The notes below the pieces were generated by a model. The model worked only from the letters and a program-made list of their open reading frames with translations. It searched no databases and was not told where the DNA came from. Positions 1 through 6,049 of a DNA stretch of 9,627 nucleotides are shown here, piece after piece. Where the stretch lies: positions 1 to 9,627 of the forward strand of contig WREE01000076.1 of assembly GCA_009779515.1 (NCBI GenBank), given 5' to 3'. Positions within the stretch are counted from its first letter, which is position 1. Every line of letters starts with the position of its first letter. Position numbers and translations under genes: made by a program. The DNA comes from Symbiobacteriaceae bacterium (lineage in GTDB: Bacteria > Bacillota > JAAYKD01 > WRDA01).

Positions 1-219
1 CCTTTCCCGCGCCACGGGGACAGAGATAGCTATCCCGTCCTCGTCAATTTCAATCTCGGTTTCTTCTTCTGTTTCTCCAACTTTCTGAGCTGTATCAGTG
101 GGAGGAGCTAGCTCCTCGGTAGAGCTATGCTCTGCAGGAGGAGTACCCGGCAGAGGAGGCGCCCCCTTATTCTCACTCTCGGGAACACCATCGCCAATAA
201 ACTCTTCAGGTATGGTCAT
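1..219 (-). CDS. N-terminal part of an unidentified acidic, proline-rich protein
   Basis: An open frame of 73 codons starts with ATG at 219-217 and continues without a stop through the left edge, so the gene is incomplete. An AAGGGGG ribosome binding site lies 7 nt upstream (227-233), which strongly supports this start. The visible protein begins MTIPEEFIGDGVPESENK. It has about 19 Asp/Glu and 10 Pro against only 4 Lys/Arg, with a Glu-rich run near residues 49-60 followed by a more hydrophobic stretch (GIAISVPVA, 62-70). No signal peptide or membrane segment is seen in this part. The composition looks like a disordered acidic leader before a folded domain that lies outside the window. I do not recognise the family. 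The gene is in the same orientation as the kinase and the atp genes but is separated from the kinase by 341 bp. That the frame is real rests on the start context, the uninterrupted frame and the codon pattern. Confidence 0.72.
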   Translation of the reverse strand, partial: MTIPEEFIGDGVPESENKGAPPLPGTPPAEHSSTEELAPPTDTAQKVGETEEETEIEIDEDGIAISVPVARER

Positions 220-226
220 GCTCCAA

Positions 227-233
227 CCCCCTT
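227..233 (-). promoter_or_regulatory. Ribosome binding site of the left-edge gene
   Basis: The minus strand reads AAGGGGG, ending 7 nt before the ATG at 219. It closely matches the Shine-Dalgarno consensus and is what fixes the start of the partial left-edge gene, which is too short in this window to be convincing by length alone. Confidence 0.65.
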
Positions 234-250
234 GTCTAGTGCATACTTTT

Positions 251-301
251 CGTATACGGTAATATTCGCTACCCAAAAAAAACTTCCTGCAAGCCTGTCA
301 A
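251..301 (-). promoter_or_regulatory. Possible promoter region of the left-edge gene
   Basis: On the minus strand a perfect TTGACA (296-301) lies about 75 nt upstream of the left-edge gene. It is followed by a T-rich run, then AT-rich sequence with the 8-bp palindrome CGTATACG (251-258), about 31 nt before the start codon. No good -10 hexamer sits at 16-18 nt from the TTGACA; the TATAC-like sequences are too far downstream for it. This is therefore a promoter-like neighbourhood and not a confident promoter. Some independent initiation is expected because the preceding gene ends more than 300 bp upstream. Confidence 0.25.
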
Positions 302-319
302 GGAATTAAATAACCCCAC

Positions 320-333
320 CAAACTCTGGCTGT
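320..333. repeat. 14-bp direct repeat, copy 1
   Basis: CAAACTCTGGCTGT occurs here and again, in the same orientation, at 506-519. The two copies bracket 172 bp that include all of the three-hairpin element downstream of the kinase except its last base. A 14-bp exact match within a few hundred bases is unlikely by chance. It could be a target duplication, a recombination footprint or a repeated protein-binding site; the sequence alone does not decide. Confidence 0.6.
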
Positions 334-337
334 AGAA

Positions 338-347
338 AAACCGGTTT
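338..347. other. 10-bp perfect palindrome AAACCGGTTT
   Basis: A perfect 10-bp palindrome in the non-coding gap between the kinase and the left-edge gene, about 120 nt upstream of the latter's start. It has the shape of a small operator half-site pair but no regulator can be named, and it may be incidental. Confidence 0.25.
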
Positions 348-396
348 CATGTTTTTTGTTTCCTACCTAAATTATCTTAAAGAGACAAAAGTAACT

Positions 397-506
397 GCTT
401 TTTGGCGACATGCGCGTCAAAAAGCTAACCTAGTTGCAAGAACAGACCTTGATTCGCCAAAGAGCGCACTCTGAGGCGAGAGGCTGAAGACTTTGTCTTC
501 AGCCTC
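397..506. repeat. Three-hairpin intergenic repeat, copy 1 (downstream of the kinase)
   Basis: Reading the plus strand, this 110-nt unit has three inverted repeats. Hairpin A (397-425) pairs GCTTTTTGGCG with CGTCAAAAAGC (11 bp with one G-T pair, loop ACATGCG). Hairpin B (454-479) has outer stem TCGCC/GGCGA and inner stem AGAG/CTCT around loop CGCA. Hairpin C (480-506) is a perfect 12-bp stem GAGGCTGAAGAC/GTCTTCAGCCTC around TTT. A second copy in the same orientation is at 4064-4174. Hairpins A and C are 28/29 and 26/27 identical between copies, whereas the 28-nt linker (426-453) keeps only about 15 positions. On the coding (minus) strand, hairpin C comes first, 54 nt after the kinase stop. None of the hairpins is followed by a T run. 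It contains no open frame. Candidates are a REP-like or non-autonomous mobile repeat, or a structured RNA; I do not recognise a named family. Confidence 0.85.
480..506 (-). terminator. Strong hairpin after the kinase gene, possible transcript end
   Basis: This is hairpin C of repeat copy 1, a perfect 12-bp GC-containing stem with a 3-nt loop, 54 nt downstream of the kinase stop codon. It could block or stabilise the 3' end of the kinase transcript. A canonical intrinsic terminator needs a following T run, and here the minus strand continues TCGCCTCAGAG, so termination is only a possibility. Confidence 0.3.
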
Positions 507-519
507 AAACTCTGGCTGT
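506..519. repeat. 14-bp direct repeat, copy 2
   Basis: Second copy of CAAACTCTGGCTGT, identical to 320-333. It directly abuts hairpin C of the three-hairpin element, sharing the C at 506, and lies about 40 nt downstream of the kinase stop codon. The abutment suggests that this short repeat marks one boundary of an inserted or rearranged segment. Confidence 0.6.
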
Positions 520-560
520 GTTACGGACATAGTAAAACTCATATCACTAGACTTTAAACT

Positions 561-3500
561 TTACCCCAGCAAGAAGCGCCTTAATTCGCTAACTACTTCG
601 TCAATATCTAAAGGCTTACCGATATGGCTGTTCATTCCTGCCTCCAGACATTTTTCCACATCTTCCCGAAAGACATTGGCGGTAAGAGCGATAATGGGTA
701 CCGACCTGGCTTCGGGAATGTCCATGGCACGAATCGCCCTTGTGGCGTCATAGCCATCCAGTTCCGGCATCTGCACATCCATAAAAATAGCCTCATAGAG
801 CTCCGGGTCGGCGCTATACATCTCCACTGCCTGGATGCCGTTTTCGGCGCAAGCAATGGTAATACCGGTAGGTTCCAGCAGCGCCAGTAAAATTTCGCGG
901 TTAATGGCTACATCTTCTGCCAGTAAAATGGTGCGTCCCCGGAAAATATCTTCCTGGGAAGTTTCCCTATCCCCTTCTCCTCCGGCTAACACCTGGCTGC
1001 GGCCTGCGGTCGAACTCTCTTCCGACCAGGGTAGATCCACCGTGAAGGAAAAGGTCGAGCCTTCCCCTGGCTGGGAATCTACCCATATTTCTCCCTGCAT
1101 CATCGCAATAATGCTTTTGGAAATAGGCAACCCCAAACCGGTACCTCCGAACTTGCGTGTCGTATTGCTCTCCGCCTGTTCAAAGGCCTGGAAAATCCGC
1201 GACTGCTGCTCCGAGTTAATCCCTATTCCGGTATCTTTAATATCAATGCGCAAGCGGCAAAGGTCGTCGGTAAGGCTATCGCAACTGGCGGTTAAGGTGA
1301 CTGTACCTGCATCGGTAAACTTAACGGCATTGGACAAAATATTCGTTAACACTTGTGCCAGGCGCAAATCATCTCCAATAAGGGTGCGAGGGATAGCATC
1401 ATCCACCTGCATCACGAAATTAAGCCCTTTTTCTTCTATTTTAATATTGATGACGCTGCATATCTTTTGCAGCATCTTGTCCAAGTTAAAGCTCACCGGT
1501 GACAACTCAAAACGGTTGGCCTCAATTTTGGAAATATCTAAGACATCGTTAATAACACTTAGCAAATGACTGGAAGCATCTTTTATTTTCCCCAAAGCAT
1601 AATCTTTGCGCAGACTATCTTCGGCTTTTTCCCCGATAGCAGTCATCCCAATAATGGCATTCATAGGCGTGCGTATCTCGTGGCTCATATTGGCTAAAAA
1701 TTCGCTCTTGGCACGGGAAGCTGCCGTGGCATGGTGCAAAGCCTCCCCCAGCTTATCATCCATCTCGCGGCGAATTACCGTATTAGCGCATAAAAAAGCC
1801 ACCGAACGTAAAAACTCCACCTCGGTAAAGACTCGCTCCTGATGCAAATCTTCAAAGAGGACAAAACCCCAGGAAGCGTTATCGTAATAAAGAGGGGCTA
1901 AAAACGCCGAGACTACCCCAAAGTGGCTTAAAGCCTCCGGAGGATCCTCCATCTCGCGCACCGCTCCGTTTAGCACCCGCTCCCCAGTTAAAATACTGTG
2001 CCAATGAGGGGTTAGACGTGGTAGGGGAATATTTTGCAATATGGGGCGCGGCGGCACCATCCCCCCTTCTTCGCCGTTCCAACGAAAAAGCTGGGAGGTG
2101 TAAAGGGAATCCGTCCCCTGGTAGTTACGCCAGACCGAAATGCTTCCTACCCCCATCATCTCGGCGATAATCTCAATTCCCTCGGTCATCTTTTCCTCAA
2201 AGGTTTCTTGATCTGGAGCTAAAAAGAGTATGGATATGCGGTTTAAAGCGTTGGTCATGGCTTCCCGATGGATAATCGACTGTTCTGCTTGACGCAAAGT
2301 TGCTGTCTCCTGTTCCAACTCCCCCGTGCGCTGCTGCACCAGCAAGCTTAAGCGCCTGCTCTCATGACGATTACGCCAATAAATAAAGACCAGGCAGATA
2401 GAGAAGACCAGCAGCGCCGTAGCCCCACTAATCCAGGGGGTACGGGCTTGCGCCAGTTTTGCCCGGTAATCGTAAGTTTTAAGAGTCCACTGTTCGCCTA
2501 TACGTTTGGTATCAACTATCATCAGAGATTTGTTGATAATGGAACAGAGCAGCTCCTCCTGAAGGTTGAAACCCATAGTAGATTCCACATAATGGTCGAA
2601 GACGATATTGGCTTTATATCCTGTCTCTTCCATAAAATTCGTCAGCGCCAGCAGTTTATACATGCTGGCGATTACCATATCTACCTCGCCTTCCCCCAAA
2701 GCGCGAAAGGCAACATCCGACCCCTCATATATAACCATTTTGCTCATGGGGAACCAATTTTGGAACACTTCGTGGTAAGCTGTATTGCGGGGGACTCCCA
2801 CTCGGGCATACATGATTTCGTTAATGCCGATAGAGGGATATTCTGTCTTGGAAATAAGTGCGTAATTATCGGTAAGTAAGTTGATCGAAGGCCACAAATA
2901 TTTTCCTTCCCGCTCGGGGGTTCGGATGAGTTCGGATACAAAAGAGACTTCACCTTTGTCCAACATGCTCAATAGCTCCGGCCACTCGGTGATTGTGTGG
3001 TTGGCCATCTGAAAGTTAATCCCTGTACCCTGGGAGATCTCCGCCAGGACATCGAAGAAAATACCCTGCCATGCCTTTTCCCGGTTATTATAAAAGCTCA
3101 TGGGGTAATTTTCGTACTCTGCCGCAAACTTGACCACAGGGTTGCTCCTAATAAAGTCGAGCTCCTCGGGGGTGAAGCGCATGAAGAGTTTGTGCTGGGA
3201 ATATTCTTTATACCCTTGGTTATAAAGCTCTGCCAGGTGATGAGCGTCATCCCCCTGCAAAACCTTTTGCATAATTTCAATTATCGGTACAAGCTCCTGA
3301 TTGCGGGTGGCTAAGGCTACCGGACTGTAAATGAGAGGGAGAAAAAACTCCACCAGGACATTGTTGTAGATATCGAATTCGGCTTCCACATTATTTTCGG
3401 CAAAGAAGATATCTCCTTCTCCGCTTAGCAGTAGTTCGTAAGCAGCCTGGTAATCGTAGACCAAGGTGATTTCATAAGGAACCGACAAGCGCGAGGTGAC

Positions 3501-4037
3501 CACCTCAACGGTGGAAGCGCCACCCAAAAAGAGACAGTTGACGGGACGAGATTTGACAATTTCACTCATGGTAGGAGAACCTAACAGGCGGAAGCTCTTG
3601 ACGTTACGCATAGCAATAGGGCCGGTCATATAATGGATCTTCAGCCGCTCCTCGGTGGGTGTTAACTCCCCGCTGAAGTCGACCTCCCCGGAAGCTAACC
3701 CTGCCAGTAGCTCTCCCCATTCATAGAAAGTAGGGCGAAACTCAATGCCAAAAAGCTCACTGAGCCAGGCACATAACAGTACGGCGTAGCCGTTGGGCTT
3801 ATCGTCGCGGCAATCCTGAAAAAGCTCAGTTGAAGCCAGCATACCGTAGGTAAAATAATCGTATTTATCTCGCAGTGCCTGCACAGCGCGGATATCGTTG
3901 CTATCGACGCCGGGAATAGCAGTTAAACTGGTGCTATAGGTTGCTCTCCAGGCAGAGGTTACGGGAGTAGCGTTACACCCCCCCAGAAGCCCTGTCAGCA
4001 TAACAAAGCCTAAAAACTTAGCTATACTTTTGACCAT
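561..4037 (-). CDS. Membrane hybrid sensor histidine kinase with two solute-binding domains, GAF and receiver
   Basis: A 1158-residue sensor kinase of a phosphorelay. Residues 1-21 form a lipoprotein-type signal (lipobox LGGC, Cys21). Two family-3 solute-binding domains follow (about 60-285 and 298-522), each with the recognisable EW.ELL..L..GEV block. One membrane span lies at about 535-554, a coiled linker at 556-600 and a GAF domain at about 600-755. The HisKA has SHEIRTP with His786. The HATPase has N899/N903, DTGIGI (935-940) and GGTGLGL (964-970). The C-terminal receiver has E1041/D1042, phospho-acceptor Asp1087, T1119 and K1141. All catalytic residues are present, so it should autophosphorylate and pass phosphate to Asp1087. 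The layout is BvgS-like but with GAF instead of PAS and no HPt, so a separate HPt protein and regulator are implied. The small ligand is unknown. The ATG at 4037 is chosen for its GGGAGGGG site 6 nt upstream; a longer reading from TTG at 4094 would run into the intergenic repeat. The gene follows atpC by 155 nt and is bracketed by two copies of a 110-bp repeat. Confidence 0.93.
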   Translation of the reverse strand: MVKSIAKFLGFVMLTGLLGGCNATPVTSAWRATYSTSLTAIPGVDSNDIRAVQALRDKYDYFTYGMLASTELFQDCRDDKPNGYAVLLCAWLSELFGIEFRPTFYEWGELLAGLASGEVDFSGELTPTEERLKIHYMTGPIAMRNVKSFRLLGSPTMSEIVKSRPVNCLFLGGASTVEVVTSRLSVPYEITLVYDYQAAYELLLSGEGDIFFAENNVEAEFDIYNNVLVEFFLPLIYSPVALATRNQELVPIIEIMQKVLQGDDAHHLAELYNQGYKEYSQHKLFMRFTPEELDFIRSNPVVKFAAEYENYPMSFYNNREKAWQGIFFDVLAEISQGTGINFQMANHTITEWPELLSMLDKGEVSFVSELIRTPEREGKYLWPSINLLTDNYALISKTEYPSIGINEIMYARVGVPRNTAYHEVFQNWFPMSKMVIYEGSDVAFRALGEGEVDMVIASMYKLLALTNFMEETGYKANIVFDHYVESTMGFNLQEELLCSIINKSLMIVDTKRIGEQWTLKTYDYRAKLAQARTPWISGATALLVFSICLVFIYWRNRHESRRLSLLVQQRTGELEQETATLRQAEQSIIHREAMTNALNRISILFLAPDQETFEEKMTEGIEIIAEMMGVGSISVWRNYQGTDSLYTSQLFRWNGEEGGMVPPRPILQNIPLPRLTPHWHSILTGERVLNGAVREMEDPPEALSHFGVVSAFLAPLYYDNASWGFVLFEDLHQERVFTEVEFLRSVAFLCANTVIRREMDDKLGEALHHATAASRAKSEFLANMSHEIRTPMNAIIGMTAIGEKAEDSLRKDYALGKIKDASSHLLSVINDVLDISKIEANRFELSPVSFNLDKMLQKICSVINIKIEEKGLNFVMQVDDAIPRTLIGDDLRLAQVLTNILSNAVKFTDAGTVTLTASCDSLTDDLCRLRIDIKDTGIGINSEQQSRIFQAFEQAESNTTRKFGGTGLGLPISKSIIAMMQGEIWVDSQPGEGSTFSFTVDLPWSEESSTAGRSQVLAGGEGDRETSQEDIFRGRTILLAEDVAINREILLALLEPTGITIACAENGIQAVEMYSADPELYEAIFMDVQMPELDGYDATRAIRAMDIPEARSVPIIALTANVFREDVEKCLEAGMNSHIGKPLDIDEVVSELRRFLLG

Positions 4038-4043
4038 TATATA

Positions 4044-4051
4044 CCCCTCCC
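4044..4051 (-). promoter_or_regulatory. Ribosome binding site that sets the kinase start
   Basis: The minus strand reads GGGAGGGG, then TATATA, then ATG at 4037. This near-ideal site, directly followed by a lipoprotein signal sequence, decides the start against the upstream in-frame TTG at 4094, whose extra 19 residues would be translated from repeat hairpin A. Confidence 0.75.
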
Positions 4052-4112
4052 AACAGCTAAACCGCTTTTTGGCGACATGGGCGTCAAAAAGCAAACTTCA
4101 TCCTTTGCACAG

Positions 4113-4142
4113 ATCATAATTCGCCGCAGAGCGCACTCTTAA
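4113..4142 (-). promoter_or_regulatory. Weak sigma-A-like promoter candidate for the kinase
   Basis: On the minus strand TTAAGA (4137-4142) and TATGAT (4113-4118) are separated by 18 nt, 75 nt upstream of the kinase start. The -10 is good (5 of 6 to TATAAT); the -35 is poor (4 of 6 to TTGACA). The site lies inside repeat copy 2, and copy 1 lacks the TATGAT, so if functional it arose in this copy only. Confidence 0.28.
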
Positions 4143-4147
4143 GGCGA

Positions 4148-4174
4148 GAGGCTGAAGACTTTATCTTCAGCCTC
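4148..4174 (-). terminator. Strong hairpin after atpC, possible operon end or processing site
   Basis: Hairpin C of repeat copy 2: an 11-bp perfect stem with loop, starting 18 nt after the atpC stop codon. The distance suits an operon-end structure, but the minus strand continues TCGCCTTAAG without a T run, so it is not a textbook intrinsic terminator. It may instead attenuate or protect the atp transcript and reduce flow into the kinase gene. Confidence 0.35.
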
Positions 4175-4192
4175 ACACGAACAACTTTGCTT

Positions 4193-4630
4193 CTACTTTG
4201 GTGGTCGATTGACTATGGGGTAACTGCAGACTTCAATCTGCACCAAAGAACGGCGTAGCGCCACCTGGGTACGCTGGACTTCAACACTGTCGGTTTGCAA
4301 CCTGAGACTGCTTTCGGCTTCAGCACGTTGACTCTCCGCCAGGGAGAGGTCAATCTCTTCGGGCCATTCAGCTTCGCTGGTGATAACCAGTAGCTGATTG
4401 CTCTGGATTTGAGCCAACCCTCCATAGATGGCCAAACGTCGCTCTTCGTTATTGTGCACAATACGCGCCACGCCATACTGCAGCATCAGGGAAAGGGGCA
4501 TATGTCCGGGAAGTATACCGGTGGGGCCTTGGGAGCTTTGCAGAATAACCATATCGACATTTTCGTCAACCTTAAGCTGCTGAGGGGTGTAGACTCTGAG
4601 GTGGATTTTGCCTGCTGTTTCGCTATCCAT
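4193..4630 (-). CDS. atpC: F1F0 ATP synthase epsilon subunit
   Basis: The 145-residue epsilon subunit sits with gamma in the central stalk of the cytoplasmic F1 head and usually restrains ATP hydrolysis. The N-terminal beta-sandwich is clear, with VDMVILQSSQGPTGILPGH (about 25-43) and YGGLAQI (69-75). The C-terminal helical hairpin spans about 91-133 and ends in the usual ALRRSLVQIEV. The helix starts IDLSLA (93-98), where ATP-binding epsilons carry I(L)DxxRA; the arginine is replaced by Leu97. About ten extra residues follow the second helix. The ATG is 6 nt beyond the atpD stop, with AAAGG just before that stop serving as ribosome binding site. It is the last gene of the atp cluster. Confidence 0.95.
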   Translation of the reverse strand: MDSETAGKIHLRVYTPQQLKVDENVDMVILQSSQGPTGILPGHMPLSLMLQYGVARIVHNNEERRLAIYGGLAQIQSNQLLVITSEAEWPEEIDLSLAESQRAEAESSLRLQTDSVEVQRTQVALRRSLVQIEVCSYPIVNRPPK

Positions 4631-4636
4631 ATCCCA

Positions 4637-6049
4637 TTAACCTTTATCTTCCGCCTCTTTAAAGCGGCGGAGCACATCATCGATACTGCCGGTATTTAAA
4701 AACATACCTTCCGGAATCTCATCGTGGCGTCCCTCTAGTATTTCCTGGAAACCCCGCACCGTTTCTTCAATAGGCACATACCTGCCGGGAATACCGGTAA
4801 ATTTTTCCGCTACATAAAAAGGTTGGGAGAGAAAGCGCTGCACTTTGCGGGCTCGGTTGATAATCAGCTTGTCGTTTTCGGACATTTCATCTATACCTAA
4901 AATAGCTACAATATCGTGGAGATCCTTATAGCGCTGTAAAATACTTTGCACTGAACGGGCAGTTTCATAGTGTTCGCTGCCGGTAACCAGAGGATCCAGC
5001 ACTCGGGAGTTAGACTCGAGGGGTGAAACCGCCGGATATATACCCTGCTCTACAATCCCTCGGGAAAGGTAGGTAACGGCATCCAAATGGGCGTAAGTAG
5101 CTGCGGTGGCTGGGTCGGTAGGATCGTCGGCGGGAACATAAATTGCCTGAACTGAAGTAATAGAGCCACGGGTAGTGGAGGTAATCCGCTCCTGTAAGTG
5201 ACCAATTTCATCCGCTAGGGTGGGCTGATAACCGGCAGCACTGGGGACACGTCCCAAAAGCGCTGATACTTCGGAACCGGCTTGCACAAAGCGAAAAATA
5301 TTATCGATAAAGAGCAGCACATCCTGGCGTGCTACATCGCGAAAGTACTCGGCCATGGTGAGACCGGTGAGCGCCACCCGCATCCTGGCGCCGGGAGGTT
5401 CGTTCATCTGCCCGAAAACCAGGGAGGTCTTTGCCAGCACCCCGGAACGGTTCATATCGTGGTAGAGCTCGTTTCCCTCCCGGGTGCGCTCCCCTACCCC
5501 CACAAAGACCGAATAACCTGCATGTTCCGTGGCAATGTTGCGGATAAGCTCCATGATGAGCATAGTTTTACCTACGCCAGCACCGCCAAAGAGCCCTACC
5601 TTACCCCCCTTAGCATAAGGGCAGAGAAGGTCGATGGCTTTGATGCCGGTTTCTAAAATCTCCGTGGAGGTGCTTAGGTCGGCAATGGCCGGAGCCGGGC
5701 GATGAATCGACCACCGCTCTTTGCCGGTGGGGTGAGCCAGCCCATCGATGGACTGACCGAAGACATTGAGAATACGCCCCAGAGTAGCCTCCCCTACCGG
5801 CACCGAGATAGGAGAACCGGTATCGGTAACCTCCATCCCCCGCACCAAGCCATCGGTAGGATTCATAGCTATACAACGCACCGTGTTATCCCCTACATGC
5901 TGCATAACCTCCAGCACCACGGTTTCGTCACCATGGCTTATCTCTAAAGCATTGTACATGGCCGGGAGGTCGTCCCGAAAACGGACATCTACTACCGCTC
6001 CAACAATACTGATGACCATGCCTATATTAGTTGTAGATACGTTACTCAC
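4637..6049 (-). CDS. atpD: F1F0 ATP synthase beta subunit (catalytic)
   Basis: The 470-residue catalytic subunit of F1 makes ATP from ADP and phosphate as the gamma shaft turns. All core motifs are intact: Walker A GGAGVGKT (155-162, Lys161), catalytic GERTREGN (186-193, Glu187), Walker B LLFIDN (245-250) and the QAGSEVSALLGR block. The lever that contacts gamma, normally DELSEED, reads DEMSEND (387-393), and the usual VDPLDSTSR stretch reads VSPLESNSR (341-349). The length is normal. The start is GTG at 6049, sharing GTGA with the atpG stop. The next in-frame ATG (codon 11) has no ribosome binding site and would trim the protein close to the conserved VGAVVDVRF strand, so the overlapping GTG is preferred and implies translational coupling to atpG. 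Confidence 0.97.
   Translation of the reverse strand: MSNVSTTNIGMVISIVGAVVDVRFRDDLPAMYNALEISHGDETVVLEVMQHVGDNTVRCIAMNPTDGLVRGMEVTDTGSPISVPVGEATLGRILNVFGQSIDGLAHPTGKERWSIHRPAPAIADLSTSTEILETGIKAIDLLCPYAKGGKVGLFGGAGVGKTMLIMELIRNIATEHAGYSVFVGVGERTREGNELYHDMNRSGVLAKTSLVFGQMNEPPGARMRVALTGLTMAEYFRDVARQDVLLFIDNIFRFVQAGSEVSALLGRVPSAAGYQPTLADEIGHLQERITSTTRGSITSVQAIYVPADDPTDPATAATYAHLDAVTYLSRGIVEQGIYPAVSPLESNSRVLDPLVTGSEHYETARSVQSILQRYKDLHDIVAILGIDEMSENDKLIINRARKVQRFLSQPFYVAEKFTGIPGRYVPIEETVRGFQEILEGRHDEIPEGMFLNTGSIDDVLRRFKEAEDKG

Larger units (their letters stand above)
4064..4174. repeat. Three-hairpin intergenic repeat, copy 2 (between atpC and the kinase)
   Basis: Same architecture and orientation as the unit at 397-506. 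Hairpin A is at 4064-4092 (loop ACATGGG). Hairpin B is at 4121-4147 (TCGCC/GGCGA outer stem, AGAG/CTCT inner stem, loop CGCA). Hairpin C is at 4148-4174 (11-bp stem GAGGCTGAAGA/TCTTCAGCCTC, loop CTTTA). In B the bulges between the stems differ from copy 1 (GC and TAA instead of AA and GA) while both stems are kept, so the fold is retained despite changes. The element fills nearly all of the space between atpC and the kinase, beginning 18 nt after the atpC stop on the coding strand. It must be part of the leader of any transcript that reads through from the atp operon into the kinase. Confidence 0.85.

Noticed and set aside
127..309. A plus-strand reading frame over the left edge
   Set aside because: It is antisense to the better supported minus-strand gene, has no convincing ribosome binding site, and is Arg-rich in the manner of a shadow frame.
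397..425. Hairpin A as a rho-independent terminator
   Set aside because: The T run is in the 5' arm and the A run in the 3' arm on both strands, the reverse of what a terminator needs, and no T tract follows the hairpin.
835..1569. Long plus-strand frames opposite the kinase gene (for example 244 codons)
   Set aside because: They are antisense to a fully conserved kinase/receiver coding region; the Ser/Lys-rich translations show no domain and reflect the codon use of the real gene.
4038..4094. A longer kinase reading from an in-frame TTG at 4094
   Set aside because: It has no ribosome binding site, would translate half of repeat hairpin A, and puts 19 residues ahead of a complete lipoprotein signal. 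The ATG at 4037 has a near-ideal GGGAGGGG site.
397..4174. A CRISPR array or IS ends
   Set aside because: There are only two repeat copies, 3.6 kb apart with a gene between them, no regular spacers and no transposase; the units are direct, not inverted, copies.
5286..5300. Beta FRFVQ instead of FRFTQ as a novel change
   Set aside because: Val at this position is familiar from chloroplast beta subunits and lies outside the catalytic residues.
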